Source of the DNA: Massilia sp. UMI-21
GTDB taxonomy: Bacteria > Pseudomonadota > Gammaproteobacteria > Burkholderiales > Burkholderiaceae_D
Reading direction: 5' to 3'
Assembly: GCA_015277795.1 (NCBI GenBank)
Contig: CP063848.1
Location: 1,984,001-2,048,000 of the forward strand
DNA length: 64,000 nt
Shown here: positions 34,820 through 48,515 of the stretch, piece by piece
How the letters are laid out: each line of letters starts with the position of its first letter
Position numbering within the stretch: the stretch's first letter is position 1
The notes under the pieces: generated by a model
Seen by the model: only the letters and a program-made list of their open reading frames with translations
What the model was told of the DNA's origin: nothing
Database searches by the model: none
Translations under genes and position numbers: made by a program

Positions 34820-37219
34820 ATGCGACAGCGCCGATGGAAGACCTGGACCCTGCGCGGGGCGGCCGGACTGCTGGTGCTGGTCGTGCTGGCGCTGGCCGCC
34901 GGCTGGTTGTACCTGCGCGCCAGCCTGGCCCAGCTCGACGGCGAACGGCGGGCGCCGGCCCTGGGCGCGCCGGTCACCGTGGCGCGCGACGCAAGCGGCG
35001 TCCCCTTGATCAGCGGCGCCAACCGCGCCGACGTGGCCTATGCCACCGGATTCGTCCACGCCCAGGATCGCTTCTTCCAGATGGACCTGCTGCGCCGCAC
35101 CGCAGCCGGCGAGCTGGCCGAGCTGTTCGGCCCGCGGGCCCTGCCGCTCGACCGCGCGCGTCGGCTGCACCGTTTCCGGGCCCGTGCGCGGGCGGCACTG
35201 GCGCGCCTGCCGGCAGCGGAGCGGACCCTGCTCGATCGCTACGTGGCCGGCGTCAACGACGGCCTGCGGGCGCTGGGCGCCAGGCCATTCGAGTACGCGC
35301 TGACCGGCACCGAGGCGCAGCCCTGGCGTGCCGCCGATTCGCTGCTGGTGATCTGGGCGATGTACATCGACCTGCAGGACAACCAGGAGCCGCGCGAACT
35401 GGCGCGCGGCTGGCTGCGTGAGCACGCGACGCCCGAACAACTGGCCTTCCTGCTGCCGGAAGCGAGCAGGTGGGACGCGACCCTCGATGCCGGCCTGGCA
35501 GCGCAAGCGCCAGGGCAGGCGCCGATTCCGCCGACGGCGCCGGCATGGTGGGGGGCGGCCGCCGGTCAGCCCGTGCAACTGGCCGGCGCCGGGTTCGTCG
35601 ACGCGGTCGGCAGCAACAACTACGCGCTGGCAGGGAAGCGCAGCGCCAGCGGCGCCGCCATCGTCGCCGACGACATGCACCTTGGCCTGCAGCTGCCGAA
35701 CATCTGGTACCGCCTGGCGCTGCGGTTTCCCGACCCGAAAGGCGGGCAGCGGCGCCTGGCCGGGGTCAGCCTGCCGGGCGCGCCGCCGAGCATCATCGTC
35801 GGCAGCAACGGGCAAGTGGCCTGGGCCTTCACCAACAGCTACGCCGACCTGGTCGACCTGGTGGTGCTCGGCAGCGACCCGGCGCGCCCCGGCCAGGTGC
35901 GCACCCCGAACGGCTGGGAGACCCCGGCCAGCCACCTGGAGCTGATCGCCGTGAAGGGAGAACAGCCGGACCGCTTCGTGGTGCGCGAGACGTCGCTCGG
36001 CCCGATCCGCGACGCCGGCGGGCGCCGGTACGCGCTGCACTGGATCGCCCACGATCCGGCCGCGATCAACCTCAGGCACATGGAGTTGGAGAGCGCCGCG
36101 AACGTGGACGAAGCGCTGGCGATTGCCGCCGTCGACGGCATCCCGGCCCAGAATTTCGTGGCCGGCGACGCGCTGGGCAACATCGGCTGGACCATCGCCG
36201 GGCTGCTGCCGCGGCGCAGCACGCCCGTGCTGGCCACCACCTTCCCGCTGGCGGGCGACGTGCCCACCTGGAGCGCGCTGCTGGCGCCGCAACGCTATCC
36301 GCGCGTGGTGAACCCGGCCGGCGGCCAGATCACGACCGCCAACAGCCGCCAGCTGATGGGAGAGGGCGCGGCCCTGATCGGCGACGGCGGCTTCGACCTG
36401 GGCGCACGTAACCGCCAGCTGGCCGAAGGCCTGCGCGCGCTCGGCGCCGGGCTCGATGTGCGCCAGGCTGCCGGCGCGGCGCTCGACGACCGCGCCCTGT
36501 TCATCGCGGGCTGGCGCCAGCGCCTGCTGGCGGCGCTCGACCCGCAGGCGCTGGCGGGCCAGCCGCGCCGTGCCGAGTTCCGGCGCCTGCTGGAAACCAG
36601 CTGGGACGGCCGCGCCAGCGTGGACTCGGTCGCTTACCGGCTGGCGCGCAACAGTATGTGGGCGCTGAACGCGCTGCTGTTCGGGCGCGCCAACGCGGCG
36701 ATCGATGCGCTCGCGCCGAAGGCCACGCTGGCTACCGCGACCAGCCGCTGGCCCGAGGTGGTGGCGCGCCTGCTCGACGCCCGTCCGCCCGGCTGGCTGC
36801 CGCCGGGGTATGCCGACTGGCGGGCGGTGGAACTGGCCGCCGTCGACCGTGTGATCGCCGATCTGGGCAAGGATGGCCAGGCGCTCGACCAGGCCACCTG
36901 GGGCCGCCGCAACACCAGCGCGATCGCGCATCCGATCAGCATCGCGGTGCCGGCCCTGGCTCCGGTGCTGGAGGCGCCGGCGGACCAGTTGCCGGGTGAC
37001 GCGAACATGCCGCGCGTGGCCGGGCCGAAGTTCGGGCAGTCGGAGCGCCTGACGGTGTCGCCGGGGCGCGAGGAGGAAGGCCTGTACAACATGCCGGGCG
37101 GGCAGAGCGGGCATCCGCTGTCGCCGTTCTTCCTGGCCGGCCACGCCGAGTGGGTGAGGGCGCAGCCGGTGCCGCTGTTGCCGGGGCCGGCGAAGCACAT
37201 CTTGCGCTTCGTGCCGTAG
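34820..37219 (+). CDS. Penicillin acylase family protein (Ntn hydrolase)
   Basis: A 799-aa precursor. The N-terminus has a membrane/signal segment (AAGLLVLVVLALAAGWLYLRA), so the enzyme is exported. After an alpha-chain region, the autocatalytic site is GSNNYAL with Ser265 as the N-terminal nucleophile of the beta chain, followed by DDMHLGLQLPNIWYRL and later NFVAGDALGNIGWTIAG, all typical of the family. The usual activities are amide cleavage of penicillins or of acyl-homoserine lactones; the substrate here is not known. Start ATG 34820 has ACGGAGG upstream. Confidence 0.9.
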   Translation: MRQRRWKTWTLRGAAGLLVLVVLALAAGWLYLRASLAQLDGERRAPALGAPVTVARDASGVPLISGANRADVAYATGFVHAQDRFFQMDLLRRTAAGELAELFGPRALPLDRARRLHRFRARARAALARLPAAERTLLDRYVAGVNDGLRALGARPFEYALTGTEAQPWRAADSLLVIWAMYIDLQDNQEPRELARGWLREHATPEQLAFLLPEASRWDATLDAGLAAQAPGQAPIPPTAPAWWGAAAGQPVQLAGAGFVDAVGSNNYALAGKRSASGAAIVADDMHLGLQLPNIWYRLALRFPDPKGGQRRLAGVSLPGAPPSIIVGSNGQVAWAFTNSYADLVDLVVLGSDPARPGQVRTPNGWETPASHLELIAVKGEQPDRFVVRETSLGPIRDAGGRRYALHWIAHDPAAINLRHMELESAANVDEALAIAAVDGIPAQNFVAGDALGNIGWTIAGLLPRRSTPVLATTFPLAGDVPTWSALLAPQRYPRVVNPAGGQITTANSRQLMGEGAALIGDGGFDLGARNRQLAEGLRALGAGLDVRQAAGAALDDRALFIAGWRQRLLAALDPQALAGQPRRAEFRRLLETSWDGRASVDSVAYRLARNSMWALNALLFGRANAAIDALAPKATLATATSRWPEVVARLLDARPPGWLPPGYADWRAVELAAVDRVIADLGKDGQALDQATWGRRNTSAIAHPISIAVPALAPVLEAPADQLPGDANMPRVAGPKFGQSERLTVSPGREEEGLYNMPGGQSGHPLSPFFLAGHAEWVRAQPVPLLPGPAKHILRFVP

Positions 37220-37283
37220 GGGTGAGCACGCGTCCAGAGGGTATTCGCGCAGCCGACGTGTGATTGCAACGTATGGTCGAACG

Positions 37284-39512
37284 CTACTTCGAGGGCAGCA
37301 GCAGCGGCGGCGCCCGCAGCATCCCGGTAATGTCGTCGGCATTCGAGGGATGGCCCAGGAAGTAGCCCTGCACCATGTCGCACCCGTACTGCTCGAGCAG
37401 CAGCAGCTGCTCGCCGGTCTCGACCCCCTCGGCCACCACCACCATCTTGAGCCCGTGCGCCATCGCGATGATGGCGCGGGTGATGGCTGCGTTTTCCGAA
37501 TCCTGGGGCAGGCCGTTGATGAAGCTGCGGTCGATCTTCAGGGCGCGCACGTCGAAGCGCTTCAGGTAGTTCATCGACGAGTATCCGGTGCCGAAGTCGT
37601 CGATCGACAGGTACACCCCGATGCCGCGCAGCCGTTCCAGCGTGACCAGGGTGGCGCGCGCATCGTCCATCAGCGTGCCTTCGGTCAGCTCCAGCTCCAG
37701 CAGGCGCGGCTCCAGGCCGGCGTCGAGCAGGGCCGAGTGCACCATCTGCGACAGGTTCTCGTCCTTGAACTGCTTGGCCGACAGGTTGACCGCCATGCGC
37801 AGCGTGCGCCGCGCGTGGCGCTGCCAGACCCTGGCCTGGCGGCAGGCGGTACGCAGCACCCACTCGCCGATCGGCACGATCAGGCCGGTCTCTTCGGCCA
37901 GCGGGATGAACTCGGTCGGCGGCACCAGGCCGCGCTCGGGGTGGCGCCAGCGCACCAGCGCCTCGACCCCGACGATCTCGGAGGTGCGCACGTCGCGCTG
38001 CGGCTGGTAGACCAGGTACAGTTCGTCGTTCTGCAGCGCCTTGCGCAGGCCCACCTCGAGCTTCACGTGGCTCATGATCTGCATCGTCAGCGAAGAGCTG
38101 TACAGCTTCGCGTTGTTCTTGCCGCAGTTCTTGGCGTGGTACATCGCGGTATCGGCGAACTTGAGCAGCGAGCCGCAGTCGTCGCCGTCCTCCGGAAACA
38201 GCGAGATGCCGATGCTGGCGGTGACGAAGATTTCGTTGCCCTCGATCAGAAAGGACCGCCGCATCGCCTCCTTGACGCGGTGCGCCACGTTCAGCGCATG
38301 CTCGACCCGCTCCAGGTCGGGAATCAGGATGGTGAACTCGTCGCCACCCAGGCGCGCCAGGTTGCTGGTGTGGTCGGCCCCGCTTTTGCCTGGATTGCCG
38401 CCCGACGCGCCGTCCGTGCCATCCCCGCGCGAGACCAGATCGCTCGGCCGCGTGGTCTCGCGCAGGCGCTCGGACACCATCTTGAGCAGCGTGTCGCCGG
38501 CGTTGTGCCCCAGCGTGTCGTTGATGCGCTTGAAGGCGTCGAGGTCCATGAACAGCACCGCGAACTTCTTGTTGCCGATCTTCGAGCGCTGCAGCTCGCG
38601 CTCCAGCGTCTCCAGGAAAGCCTGGCGGTTCGGGATGCCGGTCAGGCTGTCGCAGTAGGCGAGGCGCCGGATCTGTTCTTCCGCGCGCTTGCGCTCGCTG
38701 ATGTCGCGCACCAGTCCCAGCACCTGCGACGCACCGGTGGCGACCAGCCGCGCCTCGAAATGTTGCACCTGGCCGCAGTGTTCGAGCTCGTACTCGACCG
38801 AACGCACCTGCTGGGTCGCCAGCACCGCGTGCATCTGTTCCAGCATCCGCGCGGCGATCTCGGGCGGCAGCACGTCGGTGATGTGCTTGCCGACACAGGC
38901 TTGCGGTTGCGGCGGTTGCGGCTGCTGCGCGGGCCCGGCGCGCCTGCGGCCCGGCCTGTCGTGGCCCGGCCTGTCGTGGCCCGGCCTCTCGTGGCCCGGC
39001 TCATAATCGAGGTAGAAGCCGTCGCGGTCGAGGCGGAAGAAGGTGTCGGGAATGGCGGCCAGCACCGCGCGGTTCTGGGCATCGGCGATCCGCAGGCGGG
39101 CGATGGCGTCGCTGGCGCGCAGCACGTACAGCACGCGGTGCCCGAGGATCGGCCAGTTGATCGGCTTGGACACGAAGTCGGTGGCACCGGCTTCGTAGGC
39201 GCGCGTCACCGCCTCCAGGTCGTCTCCGCCGGTGACCATCACGATCGGCACGCCGGTGCCGTCGGCGGAGCTGGCGCGTTCTGCGCGGCGGATCGCCTCG
39301 CAGGCCGCGAAGCCGTCCATGCGCGGCATCTCGACGTCCATCAGGATCAGGTCGGGTGCGCGGCTGGCTGCCAGTTCGACCGCCAGCGCGCCATCGACCG
39401 CCTCGATCGCATCCAGCCCGACCTGGGCCAGCATTTCGAGCATCAGCAGGCGCATCACCGGGTCGTCGTCGGCGACCAGGACCGTTCCGCGCTTCGGGGC
39501 AGAAGAAGGCAT
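37284..39512 (-). CDS. Response regulator with PAS, GGDEF and EAL domains
   Basis: A 742-aa c-di-GMP protein. Receiver domain: [18 protein letters not shown], phosphoacceptor Asp59 ([14 protein letters not shown]). PAS-like region about 145-300, then GGDEF with the canonical motif LGGDEFTIL and EAL ([14 protein letters not shown] ... [13 protein letters not shown]). Both catalytic motifs look intact. The ATG is one base after the stop of the upstream hybrid kinase, so they are translated together and are likely partners. A run of [20 protein letters not shown] between the receiver and PAS/GGDEF parts comes from 15-bp tandem repeats. Confidence 0.93.
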   Translation of the reverse strand: MPSSAPKRGTVLVADDDPVMRLLMLEMLAQVGLDAIEAVDGALAVELAASRAPDLILMDVEMPRMDGFAACEAIRRAERASSADGTGVPIVMVTGGDDLEAVTRAYEAGATDFVSKPINWPILGHRVLYVLRASDAIARLRIADAQNRAVLAAIPDTFFRLDRDGFYLDYEPGHERPGHDRPGHDRPGRRRAGPAQQPQPPQPQACVGKHITDVLPPEIAARMLEQMHAVLATQQVRSVEYELEHCGQVQHFEARLVATGASQVLGLVRDISERKRAEEQIRRLAYCDSLTGIPNRQAFLETLERELQRSKIGNKKFAVLFMDLDAFKRINDTLGHNAGDTLLKMVSERLRETTRPSDLVSRGDGTDGASGGNPGKSGADHTSNLARLGGDEFTILIPDLERVEHALNVAHRVKEAMRRSFLIEGNEIFVTASIGISLFPEDGDDCGSLLKFADTAMYHAKNCGKNNAKLYSSSLTMQIMSHVKLEVGLRKALQNDELYLVYQPQRDVRTSEIVGVEALVRWRHPERGLVPPTEFIPLAEETGLIVPIGEWVLRTACRQARVWQRHARRTLRMAVNLSAKQFKDENLSQMVHSALLDAGLEPRLLELELTEGTLMDDARATLVTLERLRGIGVYLSIDDFGTGYSSMNYLKRFDVRALKIDRSFINGLPQDSENAAITRAIIAMAHGLKMVVVAEGVETGEQLLLLEQYGCDMVQGYFLGHPSNADDITGMLRAPPLLLPSK
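38951..39000 (-). repeat. 15-bp tandem repeats in the GGDEF/EAL regulator gene
   Basis: CCGGCCTGTCGTGGC occurs at 38951-38965 and 38966-38980, with a one-base variant at 38981-38995 and a partial fourth copy. Each unit keeps the reading frame and encodes five residues of a Pro/Gly/His/Arg/Asp linker. Confidence 0.9.
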
Positions 39513-39513
39513 C

Positions 39514-42447
<2,934 letters not shown>

Positions 42448-42612
42448 TCTGATCCCGCAGGCACGGCGGAGCGGCCCGGCGACGGACGACGCTGGGCTTC
42501 CTTTGCGGAATGCAAATTCCCGCAAGAAAAAAATATACGTTCAAGGCGCAGGGGTAGCGTTGAGGGAGGTCAAGGTGCGATATGCGAACGCAGTACTGAA
42601 GCGTAGGATGGA

Positions 42613-42642
42613 AAAGGGAAGGGGCGCCGCGGCGCCCCTTCG
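42613..42642 (-). terminator. Terminator of the cstA operon
   Basis: A perfect 10-bp stem AAGGGGCGCC/GGCGCCCCTT (42619-42628 with 42631-42640). On the minus strand it is followed by CCCTTTT. Confidence 0.75.
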
Positions 42643-42665
42643 TTATGCAACGGACATCGAGTCCC

Positions 42666-42887
42666 TCAACAGCAGGTGGCCCGCTTGCCCCCGTACCTGG
42701 CCTCCTGGCGCTCACGGAAAAACTCCTCGTACGTCATCGGCGTCTGGTCCGGATGGGTACGTTCCATGTGCGCCAGGTAGGTGTCGTACTCGGGCAGGCC
42801 GACCATCAGGCGCATGCTCTGCCCGAGGTACTTGCCGGCCTGCTTGGTCGCTTGTACACCAGCGTCTACCAGGTCGCTGAACATCAT
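42666..42887 (-). CDS. YbdD/YjiX family small protein
   Basis: A 73-aa member of the family that accompanies CstA-type transporters, for example E. coli YbdD and YjiX. Motifs: [22 protein letters not shown], then [28 protein letters not shown]. The ATGATG start overlaps the stop of cstA, so it is coupled to it. The family's role is not settled; it may adjust transporter activity. It has an unusual Cys-Cys C-terminus (KRATCC). Confidence 0.92.
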   Translation of the reverse strand: MMFSDLVDAGVQATKQAGKYLGQSMRLMVGLPEYDTYLAHMERTHPDQTPMTYEEFFRERQEARYGGKRATCC

Positions 42888-44950
42888 GACACCTGCGGGC
42901 TCGGCATGGCGACGTACGGGGTCTCCTTCGCGGTCGGGCCGCTGCTGGCGCGCGAGGCCAGGATCGTGCGGATCCCGTACACCAGCACCGACAGCACCAC
43001 GATCATGAAGAAGCCCGCCAGCGCGGCGTCGACATAGTCGTTGAAGATGATGCGCTCCATCTGCTCGACCGTCTTGGCCGGCGCCAGTACCGTGCCGGCG
43101 TCGTGCGCGGTCCGGAACTTGTCGGCGTGGGCCAGGAAGCCGATCTTCGGGTTCGGATCGAAGATCTTCTGCCAGCCGGCGGTCAGGGTGCAGGCCAGCA
43201 GCCAGATGGTCGGCACGATGGTGATCCAGGCGTATTGGGCGCGCTTCATCTTGAACAGCACGCAGGTGCCGAGGATCAGGGCGACGGCGGCCAGCATCTG
43301 GTTGGCGATGCCGAACAGCGGCCACAGGGTGTTGATGCCGCCCAGCGGATCGACCACGCCCTGGTACAGGAAGTAGCCCCAGGCGGCCACGCACAGGCCG
43401 GTGGCCAGCAGGTTGGCGGGCAGCGACTCGGTGCGCTTGAGCGACGGGGCGAAGGCGCCCAGCAGGTCCTGCAGCATGAAGCGTCCGGCGCGGGTGCCGG
43501 CATCCACCGCGGTCAGGATGAACAGGGCCTCGAACAGGATCGCGAAGTGGTACCAGAACGCCATCATGGCCTGGCCACCGACCACGTTCGAGAGGATCTG
43601 GGCCATGCCCACCGCCAGGGTCGGGGCGCCGCCGGCGCGCGAGATGATGGTGTGCTCGCCGACGTCGCGCGCCATCTGTTCCAGCAGTTCCGGCGTGACC
43701 ACGAAGCCCATCTGCGACACCGCCGCCGCCGCCGACTGCGCCGTGGTGCCCAGCGCCGCCGCCGGGCTGTTCATCGCAAAATAGACGCCCGGGTCGATGG
43801 TCGATGCCGCCACCAGCGCCATGATGGCCACGAAGGATTCCATCAGCATGCCGCCGTAGCCGATGAAGCGCGCGTGGGATTCGTTCTCGAGCATTTTCGG
43901 GGTGGTGCCCGACGAGATCAGGGCGTGGAAGCCCGACACCGCGCCGCAGGCGATGGTGATGAACAGGAACGGGAACAGGCTGCCCGACCAGACCGGGCCG
44001 GTGCCGTCTATGAATCTGGTGGTGGACGGCATGCGCAGGTCGGGGGCGACGATCAGGATGCCGATCGCCAGCGCCATGATGGTGCCGATCTTGAGAAAGG
44101 TCGACAGGTAGTCGCGCGGCGCCAGCAGCAGCCACACGGGAATGACGGAGGCGACGAAGCCGTAGCCGATCAGCATCCAGGTCAGTTCGGTGCCGGTGAA
44201 GGTGAACATCGGGCCCAGGGTCGGCGAATCGTGCACCCACTGGCCGCCCATGATGGCCAGCATCAGCAGCACGAAGCCGATGAGCGAGATCTCGCCGATG
44301 CGGCCGACGCGCACGTAGCGGGTGTACAGGCCCATGAACAGCGCGATCGGGATGGTGGCCATCACGGTGAAGGTGCCCCAGGGCGAACCGGTGAGCGCCT
44401 TCACGACGATGAGTGCCAGCACCGCCAGGATGATCACCATGATCATGAAGGTGCCCAGCAGCGCGATCAGGCCCGGGATCTCGCCCATCTCCGACTTGAC
44501 CAGGTCGCCCAGCGAGCGGCCGTCGCGGCGGGTGGACATGAACAGCACGATGAAGTCCTGGACGGCGCCGGCAAAGACGACGCCGGCCAGGATCCACATC
44601 ATGCCGGGCAGGTAGCCCATCTGGGCCGCCAGCACCGGGCCGACCAGCGGGCCGGCGCCGGCGATCGCGGCGAAGTGGTGGCCGTACAGCACGTACTTGT
44701 TGGTCGGGACGTAGTCCAGGCCGTCGTTGTACTTGTAGGCGGGGGTCTGGCGCGTCGGGTCCAGGCCGAGCGCCTTGTAGGCGATGTACTTGCTGTAGAA
44801 GCGGTAGGCGATCAGGTAGACGCAGACGGCAGCCGCGACGATCCAGATGGCGTTGATGGTTTCGCCGCGCTTGACGGCGACGTAACCGAGCGAAAAGGCG
44901 CCGAGGATCGATAGCGCGATCCAGCCGAGCATGCCCGACATGCGTTTCAT
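42884..44950 (-). CDS. cstA: Carbon starvation protein CstA / pyruvate transporter family
   Basis: A large inner-membrane permease (688 aa) with many transmembrane segments. Family markers: [31 protein letters not shown] near the N-terminus, [16 protein letters not shown] [25 protein letters not shown], and [22 protein letters not shown]. coli homologues CstA and BtsT transport pyruvate or peptides. ATG 44950 follows GGAGGAGCACC; a longer frame upstream has no ribosome site. The divergent Cache kinase and LuxR regulator are the likely controllers. Confidence 0.95.
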   Translation of the reverse strand: MKRMSGMLGWIALSILGAFSLGYVAVKRGETINAIWIVAAAVCVYLIAYRFYSKYIAYKALGLDPTRQTPAYKYNDGLDYVPTNKYVLYGHHFAAIAGAGPLVGPVLAAQMGYLPGMMWILAGVVFAGAVQDFIVLFMSTRRDGRSLGDLVKSEMGEIPGLIALLGTFMIMVIILAVLALIVVKALTGSPWGTFTVMATIPIALFMGLYTRYVRVGRIGEISLIGFVLLMLAIMGGQWVHDSPTLGPMFTFTGTELTWMLIGYGFVASVIPVWLLLAPRDYLSTFLKIGTIMALAIGILIVAPDLRMPSTTRFIDGTGPVWSGSLFPFLFITIACGAVSGFHALISSGTTPKMLENESHARFIGYGGMLMESFVAIMALVAASTIDPGVYFAMNSPAAALGTTAQSAAAAVSQMGFVVTPELLEQMARDVGEHTIISRAGGAPTLAVGMAQILSNVVGGQAMMAFWYHFAILFEALFILTAVDAGTRAGRFMLQDLLGAFAPSLKRTESLPANLLATGLCVAAWGYFLYQGVVDPLGGINTLWPLFGIANQMLAAVALILGTCVLFKMKRAQYAWITIVPTIWLLACTLTAGWQKIFDPNPKIGFLAHADKFRTAHDAGTVLAPAKTVEQMERIIFNDYVDAALAGFFMIVVLSVLVYGIRTILASRASSGPTAKETPYVAMPSPQVS

Positions 44951-45073
44951 GGTGCTCCTCCGAGGTGGATTGACTACTTGTCGTGGCCGGACCCGACTCG
45001 ATGGACCGGCGGTTTCTTGGACAGCGTACCGGAGAGTATGTTGCACGAATATCAGCGCCGCAAGCGCACCATT

Positions 45074-45088
45074 ACGCAGTATCTGCGT
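45074..45088. promoter_or_regulatory. Palindrome in the cstA / kinase intergenic region
   Basis: ACGCAG-TAT-CTGCGT is a perfect palindrome at 45074-45088. It is followed by related TAC/GTA-rich sequence (TAGTAGTACGTAG to 45100). Repeated TACGTA-like half sites of this kind fit binding of a NarL/LuxR-type dimer, and the adjacent response regulator is of that type; the link is inference. Confidence 0.4.
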
Positions 45089-45237
45089 AGTAGTACGTAG
45101 GCCCGAGGCCGGCTCAGGCCGTAAAATACCTGACCATCCCCCCGCGCTCACGCTGGAAATGCCGGGCCAATGATTCCACCACCGTTTGAACGCGCGGACG
45201 GCATCGCCGTCCACCCTGCGAAACCCGACATTCACCG

Positions 45238-46602
45238 ATGAAACTAAGGCAGAAGCTCATCGTGCTGGCGATCGCGCCCTTGATCGTGGCCTTGTGCGCC
45301 ATCGCCCTGTTCGTGCGCCAGCAGGCCGTCGAACTGGCCCAGCAGCAGCGCGCCACCATCCAGCGCGCCTACCTGGCCAGCAAGGAGGCCGAGTTGCGCC
45401 ACTACGTGGCCCTGGCGGCCCAGTCGATCGGCCACCTGGTGCGCACCGGGCGCAGCGACCCGGCCACGCTGGACGAGGCCAAGCGCATCCTGGGCAGCCT
45501 GAGCTTCGGCGACGACGGCTACTTCTTCGTCTACGACATGAAGGGGCGCAGCCTGATGCACCCGCGCCAGCCCGAGCTGGTCGGCACCGACATGTGGAAC
45601 TGGGTCGATGCGAACGGCGTGCCGACCATCCAGCGCCTGATCGAGCGCGCCCGCGCCGGCGGCGGCTTCCACCGCTACACCTGGACCAAGCCGTCCTCGC
45701 ACCGGGCGGCCCCCAAGCTCGGCTACGTAGTGCCGGTGGCGCACTGGGGCTGGATGATGGGCACCGGGATCTATCTCGACGATGTCGAGGCCGCGCTGGC
45801 CCAGGTCGATGCCCAGCAGTCGCGCAACATCGACGAGACCCTGCTGTGGATCGCCGGCCTGGCCGTGCTGGCATCGAGCGCGGTGGCCGGTGGCGGCCTG
45901 GCCCTGAACCTGCGCGAGCTGCGCGTGGCCGACGCCAAGCTCAAGGCGCTGGCGCAGCGCGTGGTCGAATCGCAGGAAGAAGAGCGGGCGCGCCTGTCGC
46001 GCGACCTGCACGACGGCATCAGCCAGGCGCTGGTCTCGGTCAAGCTGCAGCTGGAAGCCGGCATCATCCGCCTGGACGGCGACGCCGGCCAGCAGCGGGC
46101 GGCGCGCGCCTCGCTCGACCGGACCGTGGAGCAGGTCAAATCGGTGCTGGGCGAAGTGCGCCGCATCTCGCACGACCTGCGTCCGGCGCTGCTCGACGAC
46201 CTGGGCCTGGCGCCGGCGCTCGAGCACCTGGCCGGCGAGTTCGGGCTCCACAGCGGCACCCCGGTGCGCCTGCGCTGCGAGGGCGCGGTCGATACGCTGC
46301 CGGAAATGGCGGGGACGGTGCTGTTTCGCATCGCCCAGGAGGCGCTCACCAATGTCGAGCGCCACGCCGGCGCGCGCCAGGTCGAGATGCTGCTGGCGCG
46401 GCGCGGCCGCTGCCTGAGCCTGAGCATCGCCGACGACGGCGAGGGCTTCGATGCCCAGGACATCGCCCGTCACCCGCAGCGCGGCATCGGCCTGCGCAAC
46501 ATGATGGAACGCATGGAAGCGATCGGTGGCCGCCTGGCGATCGATTCCTCACCGCTCGGCACCCGCGTGGCGGCCAGCATCGACCTGAAGGAACAGACAT
46601 GA
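45238..46602 (+). CDS. Sensor histidine kinase with a Cache domain (NarL-type partner)
   Basis: A 454-aa kinase. An N-terminal transmembrane segment (7-27) and a second at about 203-223 enclose a Cache domain (30-195) with the typical FGDDGYFFVYDMKGRSLMHPRQPELVGTD and the C-terminal GWMMGTGIYLDDVEAAL. The cytoplasmic part is HisKA_3, with His258 in LSRDLHDGISQAL, then HATPase with NVERHAGA, DDGEGF and GIGLRNM. The Cache fold suggests sensing of a small organic acid or similar compound. The stop overlaps the regulator gene (ATGA). It is divergent from cstA. Confidence 0.93.
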   Translation: MKLRQKLIVLAIAPLIVALCAIALFVRQQAVELAQQQRATIQRAYLASKEAELRHYVALAAQSIGHLVRTGRSDPATLDEAKRILGSLSFGDDGYFFVYDMKGRSLMHPRQPELVGTDMWNWVDANGVPTIQRLIERARAGGGFHRYTWTKPSSHRAAPKLGYVVPVAHWGWMMGTGIYLDDVEAALAQVDAQQSRNIDETLLWIAGLAVLASSAVAGGGLALNLRELRVADAKLKALAQRVVESQEEERARLSRDLHDGISQALVSVKLQLEAGIIRLDGDAGQQRAARASLDRTVEQVKSVLGEVRRISHDLRPALLDDLGLAPALEHLAGEFGLHSGTPVRLRCEGAVDTLPEMAGTVLFRIAQEALTNVERHAGARQVEMLLARRGRCLSLSIADDGEGFDAQDIARHPQRGIGLRNMMERMEAIGGRLAIDSSPLGTRVAASIDLKEQT

Positions 46603-47249
46603 CCGAGGCATCGGAGAGCCCGCTGGAGACCCGCATTCTGCTGGTGGACGACCATCCCCTGGTGCGCGACGGCCTGCGCGCGCGCCTGGAAGCGGCGCCG
46701 CGCCTGCGCGTGGTGGGCGAGGCCGGATCGGGCCAGGAAGCCATCGCGCAGGCCGGCGCCTGCCGCCCCGACCTGGTGCTGATGGATGTGAACATGAAGG
46801 GTGGCAGCGGCATCGAAGCGACCGCCAGCCTGTTGCGGCACTATCCGGGCATCGCGGTGCTGATCCTGTCGATGCACGACAAGCCGGAATACGTGACGCA
46901 GGCGATGGCGGCCGGTGCGCGCGGCTACGTGCTGAAGGACGCACCCGGCAAGGACATCGTGCTGGCGATCGATACCGTGATGGGCGGCGGCATCTACTAC
47001 AGCGCCGCGCTGGCGCGCCAGCTGGCCAGCCCGGCCGCCGCGGGCAGCGTGCTGACGGTGCGCGAACAGGAAGTGCTGGACCACCTCGCCGCGGGCCAGT
47101 CGAACAAGCAGATCGCGCGCGCGCTCGACCTGTCGGTACGCACCGTGGAAACCCACCGCCTCAACATCAAGCGCAAGCTCGGCATCGAGGGGCAGGCGGA
47201 ACTGATCCGCTACGCCGTCCAGCGCGCCGAACACGGCGGTTATCCGTAG
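46599..47249 (+). CDS. LuxR/NarL-family response regulator
   Basis: A 216-aa two-component regulator. Receiver domain with Asp63 (LVLMDVNMKGGSGIEA) and a C-terminal LuxR HTH (about 150-212) with LTVREQEVLDHLAAGQSNKQIARALDLSVRTVETHR. It overlaps the upstream kinase by four bases, so the two form a unit. By location the most likely targets are the divergent cstA operon and its own genes. Confidence 0.95.
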   Translation: MTEASESPLETRILLVDDHPLVRDGLRARLEAAPRLRVVGEAGSGQEAIAQAGACRPDLVLMDVNMKGGSGIEATASLLRHYPGIAVLILSMHDKPEYVTQAMAAGARGYVLKDAPGKDIVLAIDTVMGGGIYYSAALARQLASPAAAGSVLTVREQEVLDHLAAGQSNKQIARALDLSVRTVETHRLNIKRKLGIEGQAELIRYAVQRAEHGGYP

Positions 47250-47345
47250 GCGTGGACGAAAAGTATCTCCAAAGAAATAAAAGATGTTGCTTTCTGATAA
47301 TCGGTGCAATAAGATTGGCCGAATATCACTGAGAGCCCTCCCATA

Positions 47346-48515
47346 ATGGCCGAGCAGCATCCCGACTCGTTTCCGCTGGTAGCAATCGACCCGGTCGCCA
47401 ATGGGCAGAACGAGTGGGTGGCGCTGTGCCTGCGTGTCGAGGGCGGCCCCGGGTTGTCGCAGCGCCTGCAGGCCGTGTTCGGTACGCCGGACCTGCTGGC
47501 CGCGATCGCCCCGCTCGACGGCCTGCTCCTGCTCGACGACCCTGCTGCGCTCACGCAACCGGTGCTGGCCCTGGCGCCGGCCAACCGCATTGGCTTCGTT
47601 GTCGCGGCCTCCGCGCTGGCGCGCGACGGGGCGGGGCGCCGCCTCACCGAACTGCACGAACTCGGCTACCGTCTCTGGCTCGACGGCGCGCCGCCGCCCG
47701 GCGTGGCGGTGCCGCCGGCGCTGCGCACCATCGCGCGCGACTGCGCGCAAGACCGCTTGCCGCCCGGGCGCCTGGCCGCGCTGTTCGGCCCGCACCTGGT
47801 GCGTGGCGTCGACAGTGTCGCCGCTTTCAGCCAGAGCGAGCTGGCCGGCTTCGACTGGTTCAGCGGCGATTACCCCTTAGACCCGTTGTTTTCCGGCGAC
47901 ACCCATGACGTCGGCTCGCGGCGCCGCATCCTGACCCTGCTCGGCCTGCTGTCGCGGGATGCCGATTCGCGCGAGCTCGAGCAACAGCTCAAGCAAGACC
48001 CGGCGCTGTCCTACCACCTGCTCAAGCTGGTCAACTCGGCCGCCTTCGCGGTCAGCACCCAGATCACCAGCTTCAACCAGGCCATCAGCCTGCTCGGCCG
48101 GCGCCAGCTGCAGCGCTGGCTGCAGTTGCTGCTGTACGCGCGCCAGGGCGTGGACGGCCTGCCGAACCTGCTGCTGCCGCTGGCCGCGCGCCGCGGCGCG
48201 CAGCTGGAAGCCTTGTGCAAGCAGGGCGGGGGAGAGCGCGACGACTGCGACCTGGCCTTCATGGCCGGCGTGTTCTCGCTGCTCGATCGGTTGCTGCACA
48301 TGCCGATGTCCGAGATCGTCGCCGACCTGCACCTGCCGCAGCACGTGGCCGGCGCGCTCCTGGACCGCAGCGGCGCGCTGGGCAGCTGGCTGCGCCTGAC
48401 CGAAACCCACCCATCGCAGGCCGCACTCGACGGGGCCGGCGTGCAGCGGGCCGACTGGTGGAGCAGCCAGCTGCACGCCTATCACTGGGCGATCCAGGTG
48501 GGCCGCAATGTGTGA
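47346..48515 (+). CDS. HDOD-domain protein with a degenerate EAL-like N-terminus
   Basis: A 389-aa protein of the YuxH type. Residues about 10-180 resemble an EAL fold but have no [13 protein letters not shown] or other catalytic motif. Residues about 190-385 are an HDOD domain (LLGLLSRDADSRELEQQLKQDPALSYHLLKLVNSAAF and SFNQAISLLGRRQLQRWLQLLLYA). HDOD proteins are non-enzymatic scaffolds in c-di-GMP signalling. ATG 47346 follows GAGAGCCCTCCCATA. The stop overlaps the next gene by eight bases, which suggests the two products work together. Confidence 0.82.
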   Translation: MAEQHPDSFPLVAIDPVANGQNEWVALCLRVEGGPGLSQRLQAVFGTPDLLAAIAPLDGLLLLDDPAALTQPVLALAPANRIGFVVAASALARDGAGRRLTELHELGYRLWLDGAPPPGVAVPPALRTIARDCAQDRLPPGRLAALFGPHLVRGVDSVAAFSQSELAGFDWFSGDYPLDPLFSGDTHDVGSRRRILTLLGLLSRDADSRELEQQLKQDPALSYHLLKLVNSAAFAVSTQITSFNQAISLLGRRQLQRWLQLLLYARQGVDGLPNLLLPLAARRGAQLEALCKQGGGERDDCDLAFMAGVFSLLDRLLHMPMSEIVADLHLPQHVAGALLDRSGALGSWLRLTETHPSQAALDGAGVQRADWWSSQLHAYHWAIQVGRNV

